From: an uncultured Parabacteroides sp.
Lineage (GTDB): Bacteria; Bacteroidota; Bacteroidia; Bacteroidales; Tannerellaceae
Assembly (NCBI RefSeq): GCF_905196875.1
Contig: NZ_CAJJWO010000010.1
Coordinates: 46,456-110,455, forward strand
DNA length: 64,000 bases
Direction of reading: 5' to 3'
In this document: piece after piece, positions 7,169 to 16,649 of the stretch
How the letters are laid out: every line of letters begins with the position of its first letter
Position numbering within the stretch: position 1 is the stretch's first letter
Translations under genes and position numbers: made by a program
Notes under the pieces: model-generated
The model's database searches: none
The model's input: only the letters and a program-made list of their open reading frames with translations
What the model was told of the DNA's origin: nothing

Positions 7169-9067
7169 TCACTTAAACCGCTTCTCCAACTCTTCATCGG
7201 TGAGCATCGAAACAATCGTTTTCCCGTCGGGTGTCAAGTTTGAATCCGGACAGGAGAAAAGAGTGGCGATCAAATGATCCATCTCATCGGCAGACATCAC
7301 TTTCCCCGGACGAATGGCAGCCGCCTTGGCCAAAGCCAACGCGATCGACTCACAAATCTCCTCGTGTACTTCACAGCCCGTTTCTATGGCACGGCTAACA
7401 ATATCCTTTATCAAAACAACCTGATCCACATTCTCCAGTCCGGTGGGTAAGCCATTGATTGCATAGCTGTTATTCCCCAGGTTAGAGAGATCGAAACCGA
7501 TAAAACGCATATCTTCCAACAACACAGGCAAAACAGCAGCCTCGGCCGCGGTAAACTCGATAATTTCCGGGAAAAGCACCTGCTGGGAAGCTCCTTTCTG
7601 TTGACGGATATTATTCAAATACTGGTCGAACAGGATACGGACATGTGCCCGGTGCTGATCGATCAACGCCAATCCCGACTTGAGCGAAGTAATAATATAA
7701 CGTCCTTTATACTGGTAACAAGGGGTAGTTGTCTCAGCAAACAAAGCCTCGTCACCAGCAACCACCTTAACGGGTTCCGGTGTCTCCACCTCCTCCGTTT
7801 CCAATACTTCACCCATCATTTCCAGATCCTTACGCACGGCATCCCGGTCACTCTCAAATCCCTGATAAAGTTGAGACCAGTCGAACTCCTGCTTTTTTGA
7901 AGAAGGAGACGAAGACGACGACGAGGGCGAATACGAGGACGATGAAGAGCTCTTAAACGGATTGTATCCGGAGTCGAGTTGCACAGTAGGAGACTTAAAA
8001 CCATCCGCCTCCCTGACCGGGTTATAGACCGGTATATCGATTGCGTCCTCCACATCGAAGTCGATGGTAGGGATAGCACTCGACTTGGCCAGTGCCTCAC
8101 GGGTGGCAGCCATCAGTATCTGCCAGATAGGTTGTTCGTTCTCGAATTTAATCTCAGTTTTGGTCGGATGGATATTTACATCGATCGTGGAAGGATCGAG
8201 CGTGAAATAGATAAAATAGTTGGGTTGTTCGCCGGGAGGGATCAACTGTTCATAAGCCTGCATAACCGCCTTATGAAAGTATGGATGTTTCATGAAACGT
8301 CCGTTCACGAAAAAGTATTGCAGTGCCCCGCGCTTTTTGGCAGAGTCGGGACGGCCTACAAAACCGGAAATAGTGACCAGCGAGCTTTGTGCATCCACAG
8401 AAAGCAGCTTCTGGTTCAGGTTCTTGCCGTAAACGTTTATAATACGCTGGCGCAAACCAGATTCCGGCAAATTAAATATCTCGGTATCATTATGATTCAG
8501 CCCCAAAGCCACCTGAGGGTTCACCAATGCGATCCGTTCGAACTCATTTATTATATTACGAAACTCCGTCTCGTTCGATTTCAGGAATTTACGCCGGGCC
8601 GGTACATTAAAGAACAGATTCTTTATAGAAAAAATACTACCTTCCGTGCAGGCGTCAGGCTCGATATCCTGCAAGGTGGAACCTGCCATCGAGAGCCTCG
8701 TACCGAGTTCGGCGCCTTGCAACCGGGTACGCAATTCTACATGGGCTACCGCTGCGATCGAAGCGAGGGCCTCTCCACGGAATCCCATCGTATGGAGCGA
8801 AAAGAGGTCGTCGGCAGAAGATATCTTCGAAGTGGCATGCCGCTCAAATGCCATGCGGGCATCGGTTTCAGACATACCTTTCCCGTCATCGACCACCTGG
8901 ATCAATGTACGCCCTGCATCCTTGATGTTCACCTGGATGTGACCAGCTCCTGCATCTATCGCATTTTCAACCAGTTCCTTTACAACGGAAGCAGGCCGTT
9001 GAATAACTTCACCGGCCGCTATCTGATTGGCTATACTGTCAGGTAATAAATGAATTATATCGCTCAT
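7169..9067 (-). CDS. mutL: DNA mismatch repair protein MutL
   Basis: 632 aa. The N-terminal GHKL ATPase motifs are clear: ELVENAIDAGA (31-41), VDDGKGMSE, GFRGEALASIAAVAHVEL and the MutL loop TEGSIFSIKNLFFNVPARR. A Ser-rich linker (about residues 360-390) leads to the C-terminal dimerisation domain. The position where nicking MutL proteins carry DQHAxxExxxxE reads DQHRAHVRILFD here, lacking the glutamates, so the endonuclease site looks degenerate. It is the last gene of the operon and its ATG overlaps the stop of the upstream small membrane protein (9064-9067). Confidence 0.97.
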   Translation of the reverse strand: MSDIIHLLPDSIANQIAAGEVIQRPASVVKELVENAIDAGAGHIQVNIKDAGRTLIQVVDDGKGMSETDARMAFERHATSKISSADDLFSLHTMGFRGEALASIAAVAHVELRTRLQGAELGTRLSMAGSTLQDIEPDACTEGSIFSIKNLFFNVPARRKFLKSNETEFRNIINEFERIALVNPQVALGLNHNDTEIFNLPESGLRQRIINVYGKNLNQKLLSVDAQSSLVTISGFVGRPDSAKKRGALQYFFVNGRFMKHPYFHKAVMQAYEQLIPPGEQPNYFIYFTLDPSTIDVNIHPTKTEIKFENEQPIWQILMAATREALAKSSAIPTIDFDVEDAIDIPVYNPVREADGFKSPTVQLDSGYNPFKSSSSSSYSPSSSSSSPSSKKQEFDWSQLYQGFESDRDAVRKDLEMMGEVLETEEVETPEPVKVVAGDEALFAETTTPCYQYKGRYIITSLKSGLALIDQHRAHVRILFDQYLNNIRQQKGASQQVLFPEIIEFTAAEAAVLPVLLEDMRFIGFDLSNLGNNSYAINGLPTGLENVDQVVLIKDIVSRAIETGCEVHEEICESIALALAKAAAIRPGKVMSADEMDHLIATLFSCPDSNLTPDGKTIVSMLTDEELEKRFK

Positions 9068-9369
9068 GACCAGAACAAATACCAGAATAATGCACCCAGA
9101 ACCGCAAGAGCAACAAGCAATTTAACGCTCTTATATGTACGGCTACGCGCATTGTCCCCCTTGTCGAGGCTTTTCTTCAGGTGAGAAGTTCCTTCGACAA
9201 AGGTTCCTTTTATCTGAGGTTTATATTCTTCCAGCGACTCTTCCATTCCCATCTCGCGTTTTATTTTGCGTACGCGTTCCTCCATAGCCTCTCTGTGGGG
9301 ATCCCAGTAAATCGGCTTATGGTCGTATTGACGGGGCTTACGCATATTATAAAATGAGAAAAGTGCCAT
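9064..9369 (-). CDS. Small tail-anchored membrane protein
   Basis: 101 aa: a charged N-terminal part (DPHREAMEERVRKIKREMG) and one hydrophobic segment at the very C-terminus (LLVALAVLGALFWYLFW), which would anchor it with the N-terminus in the cytoplasm. Orthologues in Bacteroides are sometimes labelled riboflavin synthase subunit, which nothing in this sequence supports. It lies between the OstA-like gene (25 bp upstream) and mutL (4-bp overlap), so it is part of that operon. Confidence 0.75.
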   Translation of the reverse strand: MALFSFYNMRKPRQYDHKPIYWDPHREAMEERVRKIKREMGMEESLEEYKPQIKGTFVEGTSHLKKSLDKGDNARSRTYKSVKLLVALAVLGALFWYLFWS

Positions 9370-9394
9370 AACTTAACAAATTTAATAGTGAATT

Positions 9395-11023
9395 TTATTC
9401 CTCATGTTTAAATTTATTGTCACTTCTAACCGGTGCGTCTTCCACTTTCTTCTTCACCACAGTGTATATATCATCTTTGTTTTTCGGACGCAGGTAGTCA
9501 TACCAATAAAAATCCTTCAGTGTTTTCTGTTCCGGCTTTAGGTCGGGTATCGGTGTCAGATTACCCAGTGGGGTCGGCCATATCTTAAGCTTTTCGAGCT
9601 TATTATCTTTTACCCAGATCGTAAGGAAACCACTCTTGGTTTCATTCAAACCGATCTTGGCTCCATCGCTTTCCAACGGATAATAGATCGACTCCGCATT
9701 TCCCTCCACATCAATCTGCCGGACAGCCTGACCTTCAAAGTAAGCTTTGAGATCGTTCCCTTTCAGTTGATTATAATAAGTCGAATCGAGATGCTGCACC
9801 GCAAACGCAAACTGTATGACATGTGCATATTCGATCGTACTGTCATTCATAAAAATTTCTATCGTATCTCCGTACAACTGATACTGTTCGTTCCATAAAA
9901 TCGGATTATCATACATATATAATATGGAATCACGGGTATTGAACTGCATCGAATCGCAAACACCCTGCATATCGATACGGTAGAAACGTACCCCATGAAA
10001 AGCCTTTATCTCACGAGCTGTCGAATCGAGTGTCGACATTTCAAGGGTATCGGCATGCAGATACAAGGTATCTTTCTGCGAATATTCCAGGAAACGGGCA
10101 CTGTCGGTAGCAAAAGCATACTCCGTCCGTTCATTATAATAACCGTACTGGCCTTCCAAAGTAACCTTCTGCGCCGTATCTACCAGGCACATATTTCCAA
10201 ATGCTTCCCCAAAACCGGCATCCTGATTATACGAGATAGAATCGCCGATCAAGACTCTGTTTCCCGAATACACTTCGGAACGGTCAAGCAGTAAGGATGT
10301 ATTTGTTTCCGTATTGTACCACCCACGGGAAGAATGGATCGTTCCACTATCCGATACAATAATAGAAGGTCCTAATATCGTCGCTATTTTCGATTCTGTA
10401 TTGTAATGGAGCGTATCCGAATACAATGTAAAATTAGGATTCTCCAAACGTACGCTATCGTTAAATATCGCCAGCTTCGTACCCGGAGAATATTGTCCGT
10501 AAAACGATGAAAGTTGATTCAGGGAATCGACGATCAGACCGCCGTCAAAATAATATCCGATATCCGGAATACGCTCATAGTTCAGGCTGTCGGTAAAAAG
10601 CGTTACCTGACCGTTCTCCATACGGACGTTTTCACGCAGGTAAGCGATCTGGGTATCTCCGTCATAAAACAAATAGTTACCATACACAAACAGAGTGTCG
10701 CCCTGCTCCATCCTCACATTGCTGAAAGCTTCCAGTGAGTTCGTTGTCTCAAAAAAGTAAGCACTGTCACAATACATATATGAACTATCGTGACGGAAGC
10801 ACACATCTCCTTGCAGAAACTGTGCATCCTCTTTCATCACTTCCTTATCATAAGACACCGTATCGGCATGCAACAGATAGACCAGCGTTTTTTTAGTAGT
10901 GACAGTATCGACAGGCTGTGTTTCTCCTTGTCTGACAGGAATAGAATCCTGTGTTTGTGCAAATACCCAAACAGTCAGTAAACAGAATAGACCTGTAAGA
11001 AAAAACTTATTTACAATTTTCAT
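9395..11023 (-). CDS. OstA/LptA-like periplasmic lipopolysaccharide transport protein
   Basis: 542 aa from the ATG at 11023; an upstream TTG at 11035 is not needed. The signal peptide (FFLTGLFCLLTVWVFAQ) is followed by repeated beta-strand units of the OstA/LptA type: LQGDVCFRHDSSYMYCDSAY, MEQGDTLFVYGNYLFYDG, MENGQVTLFTDSLNYER. Proteins with this jelly-roll carry LPS across the periplasm between LptC and LptD. At this length it is several OstA-N repeats in a row, as usual in Bacteroidetes. The start overlaps the upstream SurA-like stop by 4 bp, so the two are coupled, linking folding and export of outer-membrane components. Confidence 0.85.
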   Translation of the reverse strand: MKIVNKFFLTGLFCLLTVWVFAQTQDSIPVRQGETQPVDTVTTKKTLVYLLHADTVSYDKEVMKEDAQFLQGDVCFRHDSSYMYCDSAYFFETTNSLEAFSNVRMEQGDTLFVYGNYLFYDGDTQIAYLRENVRMENGQVTLFTDSLNYERIPDIGYYFDGGLIVDSLNQLSSFYGQYSPGTKLAIFNDSVRLENPNFTLYSDTLHYNTESKIATILGPSIIVSDSGTIHSSRGWYNTETNTSLLLDRSEVYSGNRVLIGDSISYNQDAGFGEAFGNMCLVDTAQKVTLEGQYGYYNERTEYAFATDSARFLEYSQKDTLYLHADTLEMSTLDSTAREIKAFHGVRFYRIDMQGVCDSMQFNTRDSILYMYDNPILWNEQYQLYGDTIEIFMNDSTIEYAHVIQFAFAVQHLDSTYYNQLKGNDLKAYFEGQAVRQIDVEGNAESIYYPLESDGAKIGLNETKSGFLTIWVKDNKLEKLKIWPTPLGNLTPIPDLKPEQKTLKDFYWYDYLRPKNKDDIYTVVKKKVEDAPVRSDNKFKHEE

Positions 11024-12384
11024 TCTTTCACCCAACCCGGATACTTGAAGTCACAGTTACGCCATCCTTCTGAAATACGTACATAGGTCGTTTTTTGTTT
11101 CTTCAGGATCCAGTCATTCAATAATTCTTCTCTTTTTTGCTGTTCTACCAGGTTTTTCATAGCCTGGAAGTCGTCTGAAAGATTTGCTTTATGTTGTTCA
11201 GTACGTGACTTCAACTTGACAATAGCTACTACCTCTTTCTGTTTGTCGGATATCATGGTAAACGGTTTGGAAATCTCGCCAACCTGCATGTTATAAACGA
11301 CTTTACCCACTTCCTGCGGAAGTTCCTGCATTTCGAACTTAGGCGTACCGAAGTTATTTCCTTCATGGTTCTGATTCACCATCAACCCTTTGTTGTTACG
11401 GGTATCCTTATCGTACGAAACGAATGTGGCAGCTTCTTCAAACGAGAACTTATTTGCTTGCAAGTCGGTATACAAGGAGTCCATACGAACAGTCGCCTCA
11501 GTCAATTCCTTTTCAGAAACTTTCGGCTTCAATAGGATATGACGGCAATTGATACGGTTACCACGTTTCTCGATCAACTGAATGATATGGTAACCATATT
11601 CAGTCTGAACGATCTGTGATACACGCTTCGGATCAGACAGGTTGAAAGCGACATTGGCAAACTCCGGTAGCAAGTCTGTCTTACTCATGAAACCCAGTTC
11701 GCCTCCTCTGGCAGCCGAACCCGGATCTTCCGAATACAAGCGGGCCAATGTGGAAAATTCCATCTTACCACTGTTGATCTGCTCCGTGAAATCACGCAGA
11801 CGGGCTTTGATAGCATCGGTCACATCGAACGGAATCTTCGGTTCGAAAGTGATGATCTGCACCTCCACTGTTGTCGGGATAGTCGGCAGACTGTCTTTCG
11901 ACAACTGGTTATAGAACTTACGGATCTCGGACGGAGTCAATTTGATCTCACCGACCAGTTTCCGCTGCATTTCCTGCGTGATCTGTTGTTCGCGAATCAT
12001 ATCCTTACGCTCGTCCTTGATCTGCGAGATCTTCTTTCCGAAATATTCTTCCACTTTTTCCCGTGAGCCGATCTGGTTGATCGCCCAGTTGACCCACTGG
12101 TCTGCAGCCTGGATAATCTGTCCTTCACCGACTTCGATACTGTCGATCTTCGCCTGGTTCAGATACAACTTCTGTATTGCCATCTGCTCCGGAATCACAC
12201 AATAGGGATCGCCGTCCAGACGCTGGCCTTCGTTTTGCATATACAAACGCTGCGTTTCTATGTCCGAACGTAAAATCGCATCATCTCCTACCACCCACAC
12301 TATTTCATCAATCACATTATCCTGTGCCATTGCCACACAAGATAAGCAGGCAAGAAAGAATACAGTTAAAATCTTTTTCATCAT
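11020..12384 (-). CDS. SurA-like periplasmic peptidyl-prolyl isomerase
   Basis: 454 aa with a signal peptide (KKILTVFFLACLSCVAMA). A SurA_N-like helical chaperone domain (about 25-150) is followed by a first parvulin domain (about 170-275, VEVQIITFEPK ... GGELGFMSKTDLLPEFANVAF ... EYGYHIIQLIEKRG) and a second, more divergent one (INCRHILLKPKVSE ... QVGEISKPFTM). Its role is chaperoning outer-membrane beta-barrel proteins. It is the third of three PPIase-like genes in this operon, and its ORF overlaps the following OstA-like gene. Confidence 0.9.
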   Translation of the reverse strand: MMKKILTVFFLACLSCVAMAQDNVIDEIVWVVGDDAILRSDIETQRLYMQNEGQRLDGDPYCVIPEQMAIQKLYLNQAKIDSIEVGEGQIIQAADQWVNWAINQIGSREKVEEYFGKKISQIKDERKDMIREQQITQEMQRKLVGEIKLTPSEIRKFYNQLSKDSLPTIPTTVEVQIITFEPKIPFDVTDAIKARLRDFTEQINSGKMEFSTLARLYSEDPGSAARGGELGFMSKTDLLPEFANVAFNLSDPKRVSQIVQTEYGYHIIQLIEKRGNRINCRHILLKPKVSEKELTEATVRMDSLYTDLQANKFSFEEAATFVSYDKDTRNNKGLMVNQNHEGNNFGTPKFEMQELPQEVGKVVYNMQVGEISKPFTMISDKQKEVVAIVKLKSRTEQHKANLSDDFQAMKNLVEQQKREELLNDWILKKQKTTYVRISEGWRNCDFKYPGWVKE

Positions 12385-12405
12385 ATCTACTTTATAAGTT
12401 ACAAA

Positions 12406-13260
12406 TTACGGTTCTGTATAAAATTTTACATCACCTCCTCTGACTGCATCATTATATAATTCTTCTTCAAACGTCTTCAAAAAATCAACTTTCCGCTGGT
12501 TGATAAGCATTTCCGTGATCTGCGGACTTGCATAATCGTATGGAGCGACACTTCCTACCGAAAGATACTCCTTGATATTCAGCAGATAACAATAACTACT
12601 ATCGGCTACTTCCACAAACTTGTTCGCTTTCAGATAAGCGTTCGGATCAGACACATGAACGGGAAGATTATCCATCACCTCGTCAAAGTCCACCCATTTG
12701 TCGTAAAAGTAGTCATAAATAGTGGCATTTTGCACACTATACTTCTCTATTTTTTCCAAAGAGGCCTCAGAAGTCGATTTATACCACCCTTTTACATCAG
12801 AAAGACCGGGAGCATCCACCGGTATCTTCAGGAAAAGACCTTTGATCAGGGCCTTATCAAGGGTAAACTTTTTCTGATTCTCTTCATAATAGTTCAGCTT
12901 ATCGCTCTCTCGGATATTAGCTGACAACTTTTCTTTTATCAATTGTTCCTGATAACGGTAACGGATCAGCGAATGGCGGTATTCTTCCACGAGCTTGTCA
13001 ACCTCTTCTTTCTCGTTTCCGAGGTTCCGCTGAGCGACTTCATAAACCAGGGCATCTTTCACCCATTTCTTTACAAAGCTTTCGGCTAACAACAAACTAT
13101 CCGCAGAGGATATCCCCCGCGGAATCAGACTAACCACTTCCGAACGTTTCAACGTCCGGTCCTTCACTCTTACCAGTACATCCGCATCGTCGGTTTGCTG
13201 GGTCCGTTTACAAGAACACAGCAAAGATACGAATGCTATAAAAATGAAGCAATACTTCAT
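12406..13260 (-). CDS. PPIase-like (SurA_N/parvulin-related) lipoprotein
   Basis: 284 aa. The lipobox LLCSC places the lipid on Cys16 or Cys17. The helical region (KKWVKDALVYEVAQRNLGNEKEEVDKLVEEYRHS, shown in part) resembles the SurA/PpiD chaperone domain. The region where a parvulin domain would lie (KALIKGLFLKIPVDAPG onward) is degenerate, and I see no second isomerase motif. It is probably a catalytically inactive chaperone lipoprotein working with the two flanking SurA-like proteins. It lies 13 bp after the upstream gene and 21 bp before the next. Confidence 0.75.
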   Translation of the reverse strand: MKYCFIFIAFVSLLCSCKRTQQTDDADVLVRVKDRTLKRSEVVSLIPRGISSADSLLLAESFVKKWVKDALVYEVAQRNLGNEKEEVDKLVEEYRHSLIRYRYQEQLIKEKLSANIRESDKLNYYEENQKKFTLDKALIKGLFLKIPVDAPGLSDVKGWYKSTSEASLEKIEKYSVQNATIYDYFYDKWVDFDEVMDNLPVHVSDPNAYLKANKFVEVADSSYCYLLNIKEYLSVGSVAPYDYASPQITEMLINQRKVDFLKTFEEELYNDAVRGGDVKFYTEP

Positions 13261-13273
13261 AACCTTCTCTTTC

Positions 13274-14842
13274 TTATTTCTTTAGTTTTTTCAACAATTT
13301 CCAATTAATAGTAACAGGATACTCTTTATTCAGCTGCTTCACCCACTCCTCTTCCAGAGTGGTCTGTTCTGCAGCCGGTTTACTCCAGATCTTCTCATTA
13401 CTGATATTGAATAACAAAATACCATCACGATATTCCTGCATCAAATGCGTGAATTCAGGGTGTTTTGTCATCAGGTTTTTACGCTCTGCTGTCGTAACGA
13501 TATCGCGGATGAAGAGATCGTACACTTCCTGCATGAAGTCTCCTGCATATGTTTTTGTGGAGAACGGGCAACGCTGGATATAGTAAGCGAATTCGCTCTG
13601 TGGAAAATCGGTATCTGCCAGGTGGAACAAGGTCTTGTTCATATCCTTTGCTTTTTCATAAAACTCCTTGTCTGTCGGGAAGTTATCATTGCAAAGAGCA
13701 ACCAATTCTGCATATGCTTCCGGATAGAATTTATATCCGTATTCTTTCTTCAAACGCTCGTCGAATGCTTTATAATATTCGAAATTACGTTCGCCCTGTG
13801 CCATTATCTTCGACCAGGATTTTTTCTTTTCTTCAAAAGAAGGAATGCCACTCTTTCCGATTAGTTTGATAATATGATAACCGAAACGTGTTTTTACCGG
13901 CTGTGACAGCTCGCCAGGAGTAGTCAGAGCAAATGCCGCTTTTTCGAACGGTTCAACCATTTCGCCGACACCGAACCAGGGCAGCTCTCCCCCTTTTCTG
14001 GCAGACGCACCGTCGGAAGAATATTCTTGCGCCAACTCGCCGAAGTCGGCTCCGTTTTGTGCTTTTTTATAAACTTCGTCCGCCAATGCAAGTGTTTCGC
14101 TTTCGCTGCGCGTTACCGAATCTTTTTGGAAAGGGATCAGGACATGAGCGACATGACGCATACCCGGATTAGGTTTCCGGCTAAGCAGTTTTATAATATG
14201 AAATCCAAGGGTAGTGCGTACAGGCATCGACAACTCACCCGGCTGCATGGAATAGACTGCGTTTTCAAACGCTTTTATCGTCTGCATCGGCAACAGGCAA
14301 CGGGTATATTCATAACCGGTATTTTCAGGATCTTCCTCTTTCAGCTCACGACCGACAGCAGCAATATCTTCTCCTCCCTTAATACGTTGGTATGCTTTCA
14401 GGGCTTTCTCGTATACGGCCACTGTATCTTTCGAAACGGTGTGCTCCGGCAAACGAAACAGGATATGACTTAATTCCATCACTTCACCCAGTCGTTCGTA
14501 TTCTACACGAACTGCCGCTTCTTCACCATCCTTATCAGATAAATAACTTGAAGTCAATTGTGCGCGGTATCCCTCCAACTCATCTGTAAATTCTTTTGTC
14601 TTATCCATCCCGGCAGTCTCTGCATCGGTAACCTTCAGTTTGAAGTTCTTATACAGTTCCACATAATTCTCCAGCGACTTACGGTCTGCCAAATTTACTT
14701 CACCATTCTTCTTAGCCATAAAAACAAATTCCGCAAGAGGGACCTGCTTACCGGCCACAGTCATCACTACAGAGTCAGGCAAATTACGCGCTTCTCCTGT
14801 TAAACAAGCGAATACCAAAGATAATACAAGTAACTTTTTCAT
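13274..14842 (-). CDS. Periplasmic peptidyl-prolyl isomerase with two parvulin domains
   Basis: 522 aa from the ATG at 14842, chosen because the signal peptide (MKKLLVLSLVFACLTGEA) begins there; an in-frame ATG at 14860 adds six residues. Two consecutive rotamase domains are visible: MELSHILFRLPE ... GFHIIKLLSRKP and RHVAHVLIPFQ ... GGELPWFGVGEMVEPFEKAAF ... GYHIIKLIGKSG. A C-terminal helical region of about 170 residues follows. It is the first gene of the envelope-folding operon that runs to mutL. A -7-like box TATTTTTG lies at 14876-14883. Confidence 0.9.
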   Translation of the reverse strand: MKKLLVLSLVFACLTGEARNLPDSVVMTVAGKQVPLAEFVFMAKKNGEVNLADRKSLENYVELYKNFKLKVTDAETAGMDKTKEFTDELEGYRAQLTSSYLSDKDGEEAAVRVEYERLGEVMELSHILFRLPEHTVSKDTVAVYEKALKAYQRIKGGEDIAAVGRELKEEDPENTGYEYTRCLLPMQTIKAFENAVYSMQPGELSMPVRTTLGFHIIKLLSRKPNPGMRHVAHVLIPFQKDSVTRSESETLALADEVYKKAQNGADFGELAQEYSSDGASARKGGELPWFGVGEMVEPFEKAAFALTTPGELSQPVKTRFGYHIIKLIGKSGIPSFEEKKKSWSKIMAQGERNFEYYKAFDERLKKEYGYKFYPEAYAELVALCNDNFPTDKEFYEKAKDMNKTLFHLADTDFPQSEFAYYIQRCPFSTKTYAGDFMQEVYDLFIRDIVTTAERKNLMTKHPEFTHLMQEYRDGILLFNISNEKIWSKPAAEQTTLEEEWVKQLNKEYPVTINWKLLKKLKK

Positions 14843-14882
14843 CAAAAATCTGTTTATCATACTACGTAGACATTACAAAAAT

Positions 14883-14940
14883 AACACTAATCTAACGGAC
14901 AACATCCTTAAAAAGTATGCTATCGGATTAAATTAGTGTT
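14883..14940 (-). terminator. guaB terminator / start region of the PPIase operon
   Basis: A 9-bp stem AACACTAAT (14883-14891) / ATTAGTGTT (14932-14940) lies 30 bp after guaB and is followed on the minus strand by TTATTTTTG. The same T-run contains a TATTTTTG -7 box (14876-14883) for the downstream operon. The loop is long (40 nt), so the terminator call is moderate. Confidence 0.45.
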
Positions 14941-14969
14941 TTTTATATAACGGGAATTATCCGCATTTA

Positions 14970-16445
14970 TTATTCGCCGCGGCTATAATTGGGTGCTTCC
15001 TGCGTAATGGCCACATCGTGCGGGTGACTCTCTTGTACACCGGCATTCGTGATGCGGGTAAATTTAGCCTTATGCAACTCATCGATATTATGAGCTCCGC
15101 AATATCCCATACCGGCACGCAGACCGCCTACCATCTGATAGATCACTTCAAATAAAGATCCTTTATAAGGAACACGGGCAGCAATTCCTTCCGGAACCAA
15201 CTTCTTCACATCGTCTTCCACATCCTGGAAATAACGGTCTTTCGAACCTTTCTGCATAGCTTCCAGCGATCCCATGCCACGATATGATTTAAACTTACGT
15301 CCGTTAAAGATAATAGTTTCACCCGGCGACTCTTCCACACCGGCTAACAGGGAACCCATCATAACAGATGATCCGCCGGCAGCAATCGCTTTTACAATAT
15401 CTCCCGAATAGCGAAGTCCGCCATCGGCAATTAAAGGAATGCCTGTTCCATCCAATGCTTTCGCCACGTCATAGATAGCCGACAACTGAGGCACACCCAC
15501 TCCGGCAATCACACGGGTTGTACAGATCGAGCCCGGTCCGATACCCACTTTTACGGCATCGGCACCTGCATCGGCCAGGTATCTGGCAGCATCTCCGGTA
15601 GCGATGTTACCTACCACACAATCGATTTCCGGATATTGAGCCTTAATCTGCTTCAGGACATCCACTACTCCTTTGGAATGACCGTGAGCCGTATCGATAA
15701 CCAATGCATCGGCACCAGCTTCAACCAGGGCAGCTACACGTTCGAATGTATTAAACGTCACACCCACTCCGGCCGCCACACGCAGACGCCCTTTGGCATC
15801 CTTGCAGGCAGAAGGTTTATCTTTCGCTTTTGTTATATCTTTATAGGTAACGAGTCCAATCAATTTATTGTGACTGTCCACAACTGGCAGCTTTTCGATC
15901 TTATGTCTCTGAAGGATCTGGGCGGCAGCTTCCAGGTCGGTAGACTGATCAGTCACCACCAGGTTCTCTTTCGTCATCACCTCATCGATCGAACGATTCA
16001 TATCTCTTTCGAAACGCAGGTCACGGTTGGTGACGATACCTACCAGATAACCGCCTTCGTCTACCACAGGTATACCACCGATCTTGTATTCCGCCATCAT
16101 AGCCAACGCATCGGCCACACGTTTTCCTTTTGTGATCGTCACAGGATCATAAATCATTCCGTTCTCTGCACGCTTAACGCTTTGAACCTGCTTGGCCTGT
16201 TCTGCGATCGTCATGTTTTTATGAATAACGCCGATACCGCCTTCGCGGGCAATAGCAATAGCCATCTTTGCCTCGGTAACCGTGTCCATGGCCGCCGATA
16301 CCATCGGAATATTCAATGTAATGTTTCGTGAAAACTTTGTCGAGAGGTCGACATTTCGAGGAAGAACTTCTGAGTAAGCAGGGATTAACAATACATCATC
16401 GAATGTTAATCCGTCCATAACTAACCTGTCTGCAATAAATGACAT
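14970..16445 (-). CDS. guaB: Inosine-5'-monophosphate dehydrogenase
   Basis: 491 aa, full family length. It oxidises IMP to XMP with NAD+, the committed step of GTP synthesis, in the cytoplasm. The TIM barrel is interrupted by two CBS domains (about 95-210). The catalytic Cys308 lies in GIGPGSICTTR, the phosphate-binding loop in ADGGLRYSGDIVKAIAAG, and the mobile flap in YRGMGSLEAM. Monocistronic: promoter at 16475-16506 and a strong terminator upstream at 16576-16630. Confidence 0.98.
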   Translation of the reverse strand: MSFIADRLVMDGLTFDDVLLIPAYSEVLPRNVDLSTKFSRNITLNIPMVSAAMDTVTEAKMAIAIAREGGIGVIHKNMTIAEQAKQVQSVKRAENGMIYDPVTITKGKRVADALAMMAEYKIGGIPVVDEGGYLVGIVTNRDLRFERDMNRSIDEVMTKENLVVTDQSTDLEAAAQILQRHKIEKLPVVDSHNKLIGLVTYKDITKAKDKPSACKDAKGRLRVAAGVGVTFNTFERVAALVEAGADALVIDTAHGHSKGVVDVLKQIKAQYPEIDCVVGNIATGDAARYLADAGADAVKVGIGPGSICTTRVIAGVGVPQLSAIYDVAKALDGTGIPLIADGGLRYSGDIVKAIAAGGSSVMMGSLLAGVEESPGETIIFNGRKFKSYRGMGSLEAMQKGSKDRYFQDVEDDVKKLVPEGIAARVPYKGSLFEVIYQMVGGLRAGMGYCGAHNIDELHKAKFTRITNAGVQESHPHDVAITQEAPNYSRGE

Positions 16446-16474
16446 AAAACGTATGCTTTAAAAATTATTGCGCG

Positions 16475-16506
16475 CAAATATACGGTTTTTCCGGGAACTA
16501 TACAAC
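16475..16506 (-). promoter_or_regulatory. guaB promoter
   Basis: On the minus strand: a perfect -7 box TATATTTG (16475-16482) and GTTG (16503-16506), 20 bp upstream as the -33 box. The predicted start leaves a leader of about 20 nt. Confidence 0.65.
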
Positions 16507-16524
16507 CATAATAAATAATTCCTT

Positions 16525-16572
16525 CCGGTAGAAAATATATTTTCATCCGAATGGAAAAGTATTTTCTACCGG
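16525..16572. repeat. 13-bp inverted repeat upstream of guaB
   Basis: CCGGTAGAAAATA (16525-16537) pairs perfectly with 16560-16572 over a 22-nt loop that itself contains TTTTCATCCG, a partial inverse of the CCGGATGAAA at 16570. It lies between the recQ terminator and the guaB promoter and could be a second terminator or a regulatory site. Confidence 0.5.
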
Positions 16573-16575
16573 ATG

Positions 16576-16630
16576 AAAACAAAAATGGCTTCCTTTCTGT
16601 TTAATACAGAAAGGAAGCCATTTTTGTTTT
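16576..16630. terminator. Strong bidirectional terminator after recQ
   Basis: Perfect 25-bp stem (16576-16600 with 16606-16630) with a 5-nt loop TTAAT. It has A-rich 5' and T-rich 3' flanks in both directions and begins 20 bp after the recQ stop. Confidence 0.9.
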
Positions 16631-16649
16631 GAACGAATACGGCAACCGA

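Noticed and set aside
7979..9046. Open plus-strand frame of 355 codons
   Set aside because: It lies fully antisense to mutL and its translation has no recognisable domain; it is a shadow of the codon pattern.
15636..16331. Open plus-strand frame of 231 codons
   Set aside because: Antisense to guaB, a certain gene; no domain or start signal supports it.
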